Origin: Oenanthe sinensis
Taxonomy: Eukaryota; Streptophyta; Magnoliopsida; Apiales; Apiaceae
Direction of reading: 5' to 3'
Length of the DNA stretch: 64,000 nt
Assembly: GCA_028671895.1 (NCBI GenBank)
Contig: JAPMAC010000210.1
Span: 372,001-436,000 of the forward strand
Part shown: positions 1-12,000 of the stretch, piece by piece
How the letters are laid out: the number at the start of each line of letters is the position of its first letter
How positions within the stretch are numbered: the first letter of the stretch is position 1
Notes under the pieces: generated by a model
Database searches by the model: none
Seen by the model: only the letters and a program-made list of their open reading frames with translations
Told to the model about the DNA's origin: nothing
Translations under genes and position numbers: made by a program

Positions 1-3000
1 TCTTACACTAGATCTAGATAATCTGAACCAAATCCTCTTCATCATGGCATCTTGCCTTCTTCTTCTAAACTATACAGATAAGTCTCGTCAATCTACCTTT
101 CACTGTAGGGTTATAATTTAAAGTAATGCGATCCATCTAATCTAACTGTTTTGTTTGGAAAATTTTAAACCAAAGCAAGAATGAGCTACTATAGCCCAGC
201 AATAACTCCAGTCACAAAAGCAGTTAAAATAATTTATGAAATTTTAACTCAATATAAAAAACAGTTTCAGAAACTGAAATTTATAATACACCACAAGTTT
301 AAAAAGTAAGCAATTCTAGATATTGGTAAGCACACCACAAAAGTTCTCAAGCTCTCGTCAATACTATCGATAACTTACCACGATGGCATCAGTTGTAGTG
401 TTACCATTCATTTAAGAATCCATAAGAAAGAAGTTCAATATATCACAAAAAGAAAAATCAACATTCAACAGTTCCCATTAACATTATCGGTAACTTAGCA
501 CCTTGGCTTTCGTTATATTGTAAGACTAGTGAAAGTTCAGCAGTTCCCATTAATACAATTGGTAACTTAGCACATTGACTTTCATTATAGTTAAGAACAG
601 TGAAAGTTCAGCAGTTCTCATTAACACTATCGGTAACTTAGCACCTTGGCTTTCTTTATAGTGTAAGAACAGTGAAAGTTTAGCAGTTCCCATTACCATT
701 ATTGGTAACTTAGCACATTGTATTTCATTATAGTGTAAGAACAGTGAACGTTTAACAATTCCCATTAACGTTATCGGTAACTTAGAACCTAGGCTTTTAT
801 TACAGTGTTAATGTTGAATCCCATTTGGGAAGAATGGACTTTTATTGGAGTAATTTATAGTGACAATATAGGTTGGTGATCAGTCGCCTACAATTGCCTC
901 TCCGAGGGACATTTCTGTTTTTCTACTCTTCTACTAGTAGTGGATGATCCGCCGAAAGGTGTCACCCTGACCGCATTCGGGACAAAGTATACTTGATGAC
1001 ATACCCGTGTGGTAGCTCTTACACTTCGTACACATAACGCGCCGTGCAAGCACATCGACATTCACCAGTACTCTAGTCCGATTGAATATTTTGTTTGTAA
1101 GGAAATTGAATTCCGTCCAAATGCACATCTCATTCTCTTCTCAGAATTCAACACCAGATGATTGATTAACTCCTAGAATTATGAGGAAGTAATATTATAT
1201 GCACATGTTGACATATAGTCAAATAATCTCTTTTTGCTCAAATATTTCTCATACAAGAAGTTTTCAAAATAACAAGACCAGGGAGTTCTTTTAAATTCAC
1301 CAAAGTTCTCAGAATGACTGTTGGATAGCTAAAACATTTTCAGAAGATTTTAGATCCATTTTGAATAACTCTAAATAATTTTCCGAAGGTTAAGTAATTA
1401 TTTGAATAATATTTAACCTCTTATTAAAAATATTTCAACAAATAAATAAACTTTAAAGATTTAAAGGATATTTAAAAAATATTTCTTTAGTATTTGATAA
1501 TATCCAAAAGATTTTCGAGGAAAAGTTCTCAAGACTCTGTTGACAAACTTTTCAAAAACTCACACACTAACTCCCGGTCAAAACGTCGAACACGAACTCT
1601 GAAACAAAATGCTTAGAACACTCCTCATTCTCTACTTATACACACTCTAACTTTATAAGATTCAGAGTTGGTAAGTAATCACAAGTAAAGAATAGTAAAC
1701 CGCATAAACATATATGTATGTTTGTAAGAAAGGTAAACGTCAAAAGGTAAAAAGGTTCAAAAACTTGCATAAACATGATTCAAATATTCTTCTATAGAAT
1801 AAAAGTAAGGAGTTAGAAAACTTGCATTTGATCCTTAGCAATGAAGCGGAAATTCTAATTAATTCTCCTTCGATAGCAATAAGTACAGATCTTCTCTTAT
1901 CACATAATGTCTCATTACTCCAACTTGATTACGTTCTAGCGGAACGGAAACATATATCAACTCAATTTCATACCTCAATCAAACATAATCCGACTATACA
2001 TTTGGTTATTAAGACCCAACATCAAACCCCACCCAACTAATCCCCATTAGGAAACCCACAACTTCTTATTATAGATTTGGTTTATCAATTATACCTCACA
2101 ACTTCCATTTAAAACTATTCTTCGATATTATCTCATATATAGATGGACATATCCTTTAGCCATGCTACTCTATTTTACACTTAAATATTTCATTTATTAA
2201 ACTTAAGTGAATGTATTTTCTACAGAAAATTGGGCATGACCTATTCGTAAAATGAACTTTGCCCTGTATAAAAATACCTCAAATCAATCCAAAAATATTC
2301 ACAACAATAAACTTCAAATAAGGTTTTTAACCCTTTCAAAATAACATCCCAAAACAGGGCAAATATAATAAAAAATGCTATTGTGCACCCTTTACTTCAA
2401 CATTTTTAATACATTGAAAATTAATCATTTTGCTATAAATTTTTGTAGATATATTCATGCATATATGTTAAATTTTCCATAAAATTTTCAATCTATACCA
2501 GAAATGTAGCTTGAGTACAAACCGCCTCAAACTTAGGCACATGATAAGTTTATTCCTTAAGGTTTCTTACTTGCACCTACTTGACCCTAACAATTTTAAT
2601 AAATCAGATTTTGATCCTTTTAATCTAAAACTTTTTTCTGATCATCCCAGATGACTCTAGAATTTTTAAATAAGAGTTTCAGAGTTTATTAAGCCCCTAG
2701 CTATTCCAATCATAGCCTCAAAGTTGGACGAAAACAAAATTTTCACTTTTTGCGTTACCGTTACTAAATCATTCATAACTTTTGACTCGTAAATCCAAAT
2801 GATGTGAACTTAGCCCGTAAACGATCTACAATCAAACCATGTCATCTATCTGCTCATACCAGAGGAAAAATTTTCCCAAAATTTCTGAACATTGGGCAGC
2901 AGTAACAAAACGGGCATGGTAACGATTGTAAATTCATCATTTTCCATTTTTATTCTACACCAAAATCAACTTCAATCAATCCCAAACTCCTCATTCCACA

Positions 3001-4350
3001 TTATACTACATAACACAACTATATCAAATCACCTAACCAACTGAATCTTATGAAATGAGTTTATAAAATATTAACCAAACACATGCATCCAAGCATTTAC
3101 ATGCTTAAACAATGTTATCCTTAGCCTAAATAACTCTTAAAAATCATTAACCAGGCTAAAGGAAACCCTAAATCAAAGAAACAAAATTTTGAATTTTCAA
3201 AATCACTATTCATCATCACTTTCAACTCAAGAAATGAACCTACTAGGGATTGTGGGTTTGAGAGATGTTACCCTAGTTAAGTAGAGCTCGGATGCACCTT
3301 TCAAGCTAAAGAACACCATAATCCATGGAAGCTAGCTAGTTCTTTCTTACTCAAAAATATTCTACCGAATGGAGCTTGAAAGGGGGAGAGCTTTGCTTGC
3401 ATCCTTTCTCTTCTTCCTCTTCCTTTTTCTATCTCTTCTCTCTCTTTCTCTCTTCTCTCTCACTTTTCTTTTCTCTCTTTTTTCTCCAATTTCTTTGCAA
3501 TCGGCAACATCATAAAGAATAAGGGGATGGGCTGATTTTATTAGGTTAGCCACAGTTGTGTGGTTAAAAACTAGCTTGGGTGGAAGCTTGCAACCCACAT
3601 AAATAAAATGCTAGCTTTATTCCTCATTTTTGCTACTACACACGACTAAACCATATTTTGAGCTAGAAATTATAATTTGTAAAAATTAAATTTCTATCAT
3701 AATTAAATACTAGGATATTTTTGAAGATTTATGGAAAAAGAATTAAAATTAAATCTAAATTTTCCAAATTGATATGTATTTTACAAATCATTAAATCGTT
3801 TAATGATTTTGAGAATAAAATCCATTTTAAAAATAAATAAGAATGAGAATAGAAATATTCATGGACTGAAATATATTTATAAATATGTAATCTCATTCTT
3901 AAAAATATCTCAAAACTTTTATAAGCGACAAATCAAAATTAATTGATTTCCCCCCTCGATTTGAATGAAATATATTTAAATTTTATTCAACCACCATTTA
4001 ATAAAAATTAAATCTCAATCTCTACAAATTTTTTTATAAATCCTCAAATAAAATTTGAAAGATATTTTCAAATAATTTTATAACCCTCCAATATTTAAAT
4101 AAATATTTTATACCATCTAAATAAATAAACTATTTACCCGAATAAAATATCGACTCTAGATACAAACTCGATCAGTAACATTTTTAAACAAACCCAATTT
4201 CTCTGAACCGGGTATTAACTAAATAAATAATGTTGGAAATCCATCCAACTAGAATAAAATATTAAAAATTTTATTCCTCCAATATTTTAGAAAATCTATA
4301 ATTATTTAAATAATAATAAAAATTAAATTTTGAAAATCTGGGTTGTTATA
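1..4350 (-). repeat. Gypsy family A LTR, copy 1 (left-truncated by window)
   Basis: This is the minus-strand long terminal repeat of a large non-coding gypsy-like element. It matches 29520-34123 nearly base for base throughout, with scattered substitutions and small indels. Its right end, GGTTGTTATA, is the complement of an LTR start of the TGTAACAACC type and is followed by a purine-rich tract on the minus strand, so this is the 3' LTR of the element to its right. It holds a 72-bp tandem repeat at about 480-790 and a CT-rich tract at 3400-3490. Short ORFs inside it, including one at 934-1128 with two CxxC pairs, are not kept open in the other copies. The left end lies outside the window. Confidence 0.85.
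480..790. repeat. 72-bp tandem repeat inside gypsy A LTR
   Basis: The segment TAACTTAGCA recurs at 491, 563, 634, 706 and 778, so the period is 71-72 bp. Because 72 is a multiple of three, the minus strand stays open and gives a repetitive 24-residue pattern. The same array is in the other gypsy A LTRs at about 30000-30310 and 36350-36650, and a shorter version is in the type B LTR at about 59690-59870. Confidence 0.85.
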
Positions 4351-5179
4351 GTCTACCCACCTTATAAGGATTCTGTCCTCAGAATTAACTATGGAAATTA
4401 CAAGGTTCCCTCTTCCAACTTTCTATTACTGATACATAAGTTGACTTAACAATTTACTGGTTTCTCTTAAAACGTTTCTCCAAAACCTTGAATTAAATCT
4501 GCGATTTCAACCCACACCATTGTTACTAGAGTTCCACGTGCGCCACGAGCCTTCGTCGGGCTAATGAACTTCTCAATAGAATAACACTCCATGATAGGAA
4601 GAAAACAAGTTAATTAAGTTACTTTGTCCACCAACACTCTACTTGTATCATGATCCTCTTTTGTTCTCGGTAATCTCACCACAATTCTTAATTCCTATTA
4701 GTGAATTTAACTAATTACGATCTGGTTTGCATACCTTCAAAACTTTCAGAGATAACAAGAATCGTGGAAATTTGAAGAGAAAAGATTCCATATCAACTAG
4801 GTGTCACACCATTATAGTGATAAGATTATGAGTTTTAAAGTAGCCATCATTTTAAAATAAAAAGAATGACTGAGAGATCAATATGATCAAAAGAACTCAA
4901 CGTTGCATGCCTTATTAAGACAGTCACAAGTAAAGGGGTGTTTCCCCTTCTTATGATGTTCAAATCACAAGCGATGACGTCCCATCAAACTTCTATCACA
5001 CAGACATATAGTCCTTGTGTCCCCTATAAATAGGGTTGTTCATCTCAGTTGGACTAAATAAGTATGAAATGAATTCAAAATCAGACTAATAAAATTCGTC
5101 TTTTAATAATTGATTCTCTAAAGCACACATTGGAATAAAACTGAACGAACTCCAAAGGTGTTATTTCCGGAGAAAAGGA
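4351..5179 (-). mobile_element. Gypsy A internal region, PPT-side part
   Basis: This is the non-coding internal sequence next to the 3' LTR. The minus strand reads AAGGTGGGTAGAC just before the LTR, a plausible polypurine tract. The segment matches 34124-34956. It stops at 5179, where the family 3 Copia begins, and resumes at 28761. No gag or pol reading frame is visible. A plus-strand TATA-like module lies at about 4974-5036. Confidence 0.8.
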
Positions 5180-6718
5180 TGAAGGGTTTCGTGACACAAA
5201 CGCAGCGGAATAAACGTGAAAAATAAATCAAAATAGCGAAACCCTCCGCAGGATCCATGCGAAAACAAAAGATTTAATTCGGAGATAAAGAATAAATACC
5301 TTTAGAAGCTTTAACAGTTCATTAATGGAAGATTAATGGAGGTCCAAAACTTGTTTAATCACCACGTATCCCGCTCTCGCGATCTACGCTCTACGGTATC
5401 CACACGAACACTTTTCATGAAGGATAGATGTGTACTAGCACCCGAAAACTTCTTCTCTCTCTATCTTCCTCCTCTCTCAGAGCGGCTAGGATTTTTGTAA
5501 AATCTCTATTTTATTAAATCAGCCCATAAAGAGATTATATAGAGAGAGGAATAAGTTTTCTAATTATAATCCAATTATAATTAATACTAATCCAAAATTC
5601 TAAATTATTTAATTAAGTCTCACTTAATTAATTAATTATTAATTTTGGAATTAGTTTAAGTAATTCATTTATTCTATTTATATAATTAATTAAGTCATAC
5701 TTAATTAATATCATAAATAAAATAAATTACTTATTTAATTTAAATTCATAATTTAAATTATTTCTCCTTCAAGCGTTCTTTGTGTGTGACCCTGTAGGTT
5801 ATTATTACGTTGGCAACAATTTTAATATCTAATTAAAATTGTAAGCAATGAGCGGCATCTAGTAATACATCATTGCTACCCAAGTAATAATAATAAATCG
5901 GTGATTCGATTAAGCCTTTCGTGAATAATGTTCCATGTAATATAATCCCTTTAATCTTGATATTATAGATTAAACTCAAGGCATGTCTCGTGTCATCCTC
6001 TTCATAATTTAATCTTTATTTTCTTGATCGATGAGTAGACTATTAAAATCAAATCAACATTTGAGCACGGCCGTGCATTTCATAGTCTCACTCAAATAAG
6101 AGGCCAATAATATCACTCCTAAAATTAGGAGGATTAAATCACATCTAGATCATTCATATTTCTCATACGATTCATAATATACCCAATGTCCACTTTTATC
6201 ATCACCCGGTCAAAGGTAACTTTTAATGTAATCAAAGTATTTTAATTCTCGTATAGAAATATAATGATTTCAGGTCTAAGGATCATTACACCATTATCAC
6301 AATGAGAATTACTTATGACACTTACTTAACATGTAGAATCTCACGGCGGGTCATTCCAGTGCCATGCATTGATACATGCACTTATGTTCTTGACTTTAGT
6401 ATCCCCATACCTATGACCAATGAGATGTGGTCATCTGTCAAGAAACATACTAGTCTTTGTGCATTATTATTGTCCTTAAATAATAATACTCGACTAGGGA
6501 ATTTTAGGAATAAGATACTATTCATATAATCTCATTTTTAAGTCACATACTTAAAGATATATAATACGTATCAAAATTCCAAGGACATTTATTATGCTTT
6601 CAATTTATTACGCAGTAAATAAAACATAATAAATAATAATCAGTAAAACATAATCCTTAATAATAAATATTTTCCTTAAAATATAAAAAGTATTGTCTCT
6701 AGAGCACAATTACTAACA
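5180..6718 (-). repeat. Copia family 3, 3' LTR (1539 bp)
   Basis: The LTR has TG...CA ends and is followed at 6719 by the complement of a polypurine tract (GCAAGTGGGAGAT on the minus strand). A TATA-like TATATAA on the minus strand lies at 5535-5541. Two short palindromes with arms TTAATTAAGT/ACTTAATTAA lie upstream of it at 5609-5631 and 5686-5708. The U5 end carries an inverted pair, AGGGTTTCG near 5183 and CGAAACCCT near 5240, which would fold close to the primer-binding site. A 75-codon plus-strand ORF at 6302-6529 recurs only because the LTR recurs. Confidence 0.88.
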
Positions 6719-7471
6719 ATCTCCCACTTGCACTAGAGCCAATTACCCAAGTATCCAATACTCATGGAACTAGTGTGACTTTCGTGCTTCTGCTGTGACA
6801 AAGCCTTAGTCAGTGTGTCTGCAATATTATTATTAGTATACACTTTACATATATGTATATCTCCTTGATCATTAATCTCATTAATTAGGTGATATCTCCT
6901 AAGTACATGCCCAAACAGCCTCCTTGGCTGCTTCACAAGCATCAATATACTCAGGTTCTATTGTAAAATCAACAATTGTCTTTGCTGTGAACCATTCCAG
7001 CATACAACATCTCAATAAAACACAAAGCCAGACAGAAACATTAAATTATCGTTATCTGTCTAGAAACCAGTATCACTGAAACCTCTTACAACTAGCTTCA
7101 CATCTCCTCCATATAACAAGAATGAATCTTTAGTCCTCTTTAAGTACTTAAGAATATTCTTGACTGTCGTCCAGTGACCTTCACCTGGATTAGATCGGTA
7201 TCTACTCATCATGGTTAAAGCATACGAGACATCAGGACAAGTACATATCATTGCATACATTATAAAACCAATTGCTGACGCATATGGAATTTTACTCATG
7301 CAGTCCCTATCATCCAATGATTTAGGACAAATTTTATTTTGAGATCACTATCCCATGAGACATTGGGACATATCCATTTTAGTCTCTTTGCATTTGAAAT
7401 CGATGCAAAACTTTGTCAATGTATGTACTCTAAATTAGGCCGATCAATCACCTTGATCTATCTCTATAGAT
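6719..7471 (-). pseudogene. Copia family 3 RT/RNase H remnant
   Basis: This is the 3' end of a Copia pol gene on the minus strand, in broken frames. At 7060-7317 it resembles the RT-RNase H connection of family 4 (the YASAIG...MYAM, RPDVSYAL and NPGEGHWTAVKNILKYLKRT blocks). At 6733-6945 it is the RNase H tail (RRYHLI, NNIAD and HTSSM blocks). Between the EAVW and LRRYHL blocks about 40 codons are missing, and the plus-strand copy lacks the same codons. The segment ends where the family 4 element starts and continues at 16336 within the motif ILGI-IYRDRSR. Confidence 0.85.
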
Positions 7472-7476
7472 CTCGA
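7472..7476. repeat. Target-site duplication CTCGA, left
   Basis: CTCGA occurs immediately left of the family 4 element and again at 16331-16335 immediately right of it. This five-base duplication is the size Copia integrases make. Confidence 0.93.
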
Positions 7477-7837
7477 TGTTGGGTTCCGAGGCATAAAACG
7501 CAGCGGATAAACGTAAATATAACGAAAATTTTCAGAACCCAAACGCAGGATCATGTATAAGAATTGACGGATTATGGTGATAATCGAATCATACCTATTA
7601 AGATTTTGAATGCCACGAACTCAACGGAGATCCTTGCTATCACGATTTGTGTCTTCCTCTCGAAAGCACCTCTATGGTATCCACACGAGCACCTTCAAGA
7701 ACGTCTCACGATCTTGAACACGGAACGGAAGTACTAGCCTCCTTTGATAGGTTTCGAATTCTCTCTGCCTCTTCCTATGCTGCCTCTTCTGCTAGGGTTT
7801 TTACAAAAACGTGCAAGCCATTTAACCTATAATTATC

Positions 7838-7853
7838 TATTTATAATGATTGG
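7838..7853 (-). promoter_or_regulatory. Family 4 LTR promoter (TATA and CCAAT)
   Basis: On the minus strand a TATAAATA box lies at 7838-7845 with CCAAT just upstream at 7849-7853. The same bases are present in the 5' LTR at about 15140. In the minus direction this would start transcription toward U5, as expected of an LTR promoter. The start site itself is not visible. Confidence 0.6.
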
Positions 7854-7931
7854 TTAATGGGCCTTTTTAGCAAAAACCTAACCCATGTAGGCATAGGATT
7901 AAATAATAAAACATGCTTCTATTATTTAATT

Positions 7932-8021
7932 AATAATTAAGTCACACTTAATTATTATTGGCAGAAATATAATTCTTCAAATTCGAATTTATTTCAATTA
8001 ATTAAGTCTCACTTAATTAAT
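7932..8021. repeat. Two short perfect palindromes upstream of TATA, family 4
   Basis: At 7932-7956 arms AATAATTAAGT and ACTTAATTATT flank the loop CAC. At 7997-8021 arms ATTAATTAAGT and ACTTAATTAAT flank the loop CTC. Both lie upstream of the TATA box on the minus strand. Family 3 LTRs carry the same pair at similar distance. Confidence 0.75.
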
Positions 8022-9026
8022 ATAATAAATTCGAATTAATCATCAATTAATTTAAATCTATAATTTAAATTAACTATTCCTCTAGGTGCTCTATGTGTGT
8101 GACCCTATAGGCTATTATTTAATTAGCAATAATTTTATTCTCCAATAAAATTATAAACAATGAGCGGTATCTAGTAATACATCATTGCTACCTAATTAAA
8201 CAATAATTAAATCGTGATTCGATAAAACCTTTCGTGATTAATGTTTCCGTGTAATATAATCCCTTTAACCATATATATTATAGATTAAACTCGAGGCATG
8301 TATTTAGTCATCCTCTTCAACATTTAATCCAGGTTTACTTGATCCATGAGTAGACTATGAAAAACAAATCATTATTTGAGCACGGCCATGCATTTTATAG
8401 TCTCACTCAATCAAGAGGCCAATAATATCTCTCCTAATTATAGGAGGGTTAAATCCTTTATCTATCATTCATATTTCTCATACGACTCATGATATACCCG
8501 ATGTCCACTTTTATCATCACCCGGTCAAAGGTAACTTTTAATGTAGTCAAAGTATATCAATCCTCGTACAGAAATATAATGATCTCAAGTCAGAGGATCA
8601 TTACACCATTATCACTGTGAGTCTTTCTTATGACTTAATTAAACATGAAGAATCTCACTGTGGGTCTGTCCAGTACCATGTACCCCTACATGTACCTATG
8701 TATTGACTTTAGTATCCCCATACTTATAACCAATGAGATGTGGTTATCTGTCAAACAACATACTAGTCTATTTATGTATTATTATTGTCCTATCATAATA
8801 ATACTCGACTAGGGAACCTTTAAGAATATGATATATTATATAATCTCAAGTTCAAGTCATGTACTTAAACTATATAACGAGTATCATGATTCTAAGGACA
8901 TTTATTATGCTAACAAATATATCGCAGTAATTAAAGTCATAATAAATACGTTTATTGAATAATCAAATGACATAAATGTTTATTAAAAGGAAAAATTGTA
9001 TTGCCTCTAGGGCACCTACACTAACA

Positions 9027-9038
9027 ATCTCCCACTTG
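9027..9038 (-). other. Family 4 polypurine tract
   Basis: The minus strand reads GCAAGTGGGAGAT directly before the 3' LTR. This is the plus-strand primer of reverse transcription by position and composition. Confidence 0.75.
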
Positions 9039-9040
9039 CA

Positions 9041-12000
9041 CTAGAGCCAATCACCCATGTATCTAATACCCATGGAACTAGTGTGACCGTCGTGCTTCTG
9101 CTGCGACAAGCCTTTGGTCAGTGGGTCTGCAATGTTATCATTTGTGTGCACTTTACATATGTGTATGTCACCCCTCTCATTAATCTCTCGAATGAGGTGA
9201 TATCTCCTGAGTATATGTTTGGTTCGGGAGTGAGCTCTAGGTTCTTTAGCTTGTGCAATGGCTCCATTATAATCGCAGTATAGATCAATGGGATCTGCGA
9301 TTGATGGAACCACTCCCAATTCAGTAATGAATTTTCGAATCCAAACTGCTTCCTTAGCCGCTTCACAAGCTGCAATGTACTCAGCCTCCATTGTAGAATC
9401 AGCTACTGTTTCTTGTTTTGAACTCTTCCAACTTACAGCACCTCCGTTTAGACAAAACACAAAACCAGACTGTGATACAGTATCATCCCTGTCTATTTGG
9501 AAACTTGCATCGGTGTAACCTTTTACTACTAGTTTCTCCTCTCCTCCATACACCAAGAATGAATCTTTAGTCCTTTTCAAGTACTTTAGAATATTCTTGA
9601 CAGCCGTCCAGTGACCTTCACCTGGATTAGATTGGTATCTGCTCGTCATGCTTAAAGCATACGAAACATCTGGGCGAGTACATACCATCGCATACATGAT
9701 GGATCCAATTGCTGAGGCATATTGAACCTTACTCATGCGGTCCTTGTCATCCAATGATTTCGGACACTGATCTTTAGAGATCGTTATCCCTTGAGATACG
9801 GGGACATATCCCCTTTTTGCATTTTGCATACCAAAACGGTGCAAAACCTTATCGATGTATGTACTCTGACTTAGACCGATCATCCTTCTAGATCTATCCC
9901 TATAGATCCTCATTCCTAGAATGTAGGATGCATCTCCTAAGTCTTTCATAGAGAAATTACTCCCTAACCAAATCTTAACAGCCTTGAGAGAAGGTATGTC
10001 ATTCCCCATTAGTAGTATGTCATCAACATATAGTACTATGAATGCCACATGACTCCCACTAACCTTCTTGTAAACACAAGGTTCATCCTCGTTTTGAACA
10101 AATCCATACTCTTTGATAGTTTCATCAAAACGGATGTTCCATCTCCTAGAGGCTTGCTTTAATCCATAAATGGATCGACGTAATTTACATATCTTGCTAA
10201 CATTCCCTGGACTGACAAAACCTTCAGGTTGTGTCATGTACACATCCACATCTTCTTCAAGGCTTCCATTAAGGAAGGCTGTTTTGACATCCATTTGCCA
10301 GATTTCATAATCATGGAATGCTGCAATAGCAAGCAAAATCCTTATGGATTTGACCATAGCCACTGGTGAGAAGGTTTCATCATAGTCAATACCATGAATT
10401 TGCTTGAAACCTTTTGCAACTAGCCTTGCTTTATAGGTCTGAACATTTCCATCCATGTCAGTTTTCTTCTTGAAAACCCATTTGCACCCTATGGGTTTTA
10501 CCCCTTCAGGTGGATCAACCAAAGTCCATACTTGGTTTTCAAACATGGATTCCATCTCGGATTTCATGGCTTCTAGCCATCTCTTAGATTCTGGACTGCT
10601 CATAGCATCTTGGTATGTGAGAGGCTCATCTTCATCTATGAGCATCAAATCACCACATTGAGTCAAAAGAAATCCATATCTCTCTGGCTCATGGCGAATT
10701 CTACCAGTTCTACGAACAACCTGTGTTTGTTGAGCGTTATTATTATCCTGCTCTTGTTCCACTTCAGGTTCAATGCTATTTTGTGGTTCTCGATCTTCAT
10801 CGAGGTCTATAGTTCTCCCACTGTTTCTTTTGGAAACAAAATCCCTTTCCATGAAGACAGCATCTCGAGCAATAAACACTTTTTGCTCAGAAGGACTATA
10901 GAAATAATACGCCTTTGTTTCTTTAGGGTATCCCACAAAATTGCACTCTTCAGATTTAGGTCCAAGCTTGTCAGATACTTGACGCTTCACAAACGCCTTG
11001 CATCCCCAAACTTTCATAAAGCTCATGCCTGACCGTTTCTTCTCCCATATCTCATATGGAGTCTTTTGAACCTTCTTAGTAGGAACACGGTTAAGTGTGA
11101 AAGCCGCTGTTTCTAGAGCATAACCCCAGAAACTAATTGGAAGATCTGCATGACTCATCATCGATCGCACCATGTCCAACAAGGTGCGATTTCTCCTCTC
11201 TGAAACTCCATTCCATTGAGGTGTACCTGGCGGAGTGAGTTGTGATACAATACCACACTCCTTTAAATAATCTTTAAATTCAGTGCTCAAGTATTCTCCT
11301 CCACGATCAGATCGTAAGATTTTAATACTTGCACCTCCGCCAATTTGCTTCTCTACTTCAGCCTTGTATTCTTTGAACTTTTCAAAAGAATCGGATTTAT
11401 TCTTCATAAGATATACATATCCATATCTACTGAAATCATCAGTAAATGTTATGAAGTAGTAGTAGCCTCCTCTAGCCATCACACGCATTGGGCCACATAC
11501 ATCACTATGTATTAGCTCCAAACGTTCAGTGGCCCTTTGACCCTTACCAGTGAAAGGGGCTTTAGTCATTTTACCAAGCAAACAAGATTCGCATTCTTGG
11601 TATGATTCAAAATCAAACTTATCCAAATATCCATCCTTATGTAATTTGGATATGCGTTTCTCATTTATATGGCCTAGACGACAATGCCAGAGGTATGTTT
11701 GATTTGAGTCATTAACTTTAAGTCGTTTGTTTTCTATATTACAGACAGGATTATCTAAGTCAAGAACATATAAACCATTAAACAAACGCGCAACACCATA
11801 GGTTAAATCATTCAAAGCAAAAGAGCAACTGTTGTCCTTTATTGTAAACGAAAAACCTTTCTTGTCCAAACAAGAAACAGAAATAATGTTTCTGCGAATT
11901 GCAGGCACGTAATAACAATTCTCCAGTTCTAAAACTAGCCCAGAGGGCAGAGATAAATAATAGGTTCCTACAGCTAAAGCAGCAACTCTTGCTCCGTTGC

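Larger units (their letters stand above)
7477..9026 (-). repeat. Copia family 4, 3' LTR (1550 bp)
   Basis: This LTR has TG...CA ends and a polypurine tract complement directly to its right. Relative to the 5' LTR it keeps 202 bases at its left (U5) end, 7477-7678, which in the 5' LTR are replaced by 44 bases. Near its U5 end TTGGGTTC and GAACCCAA form an inverted pair (7479-7542). Confidence 0.93.

Noticed and set aside
550..765. Repetitive LSLFLHYNESQ-type ORFs (also 30143-30337 and 36502-36708)
   Set aside because: They are translations of the 72-bp tandem repeat, open because 72 is a multiple of three.
934..1128. Small minus-strand ORF with CTKC and CPEC pairs, like a zinc ribbon
   Set aside because: In LTR copy 2 the same place (about 30470-30660) has a stop and a lost Cys, and the type B LTR does not keep it. 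It is chance coding in an LTR.
3362..3598. Lys/Arg/Glu-rich ORF (also 33047-33238)
   Set aside because: It is the translation of a CT-rich low-complexity tract in the gypsy LTR.
6302..6529. 75-codon ORF repeated at 21994-22221 and 27402-27629
   Set aside because: It is antisense to the family 3 element and recurs only because the LTR recurs; the related family 4 LTR does not keep it open.
9083..11032. Several plus-strand ORFs over 60 codons opposite family 4 gag-pol
   Set aside because: They are shadows of the open minus-strand polyprotein with no coding features of their own.
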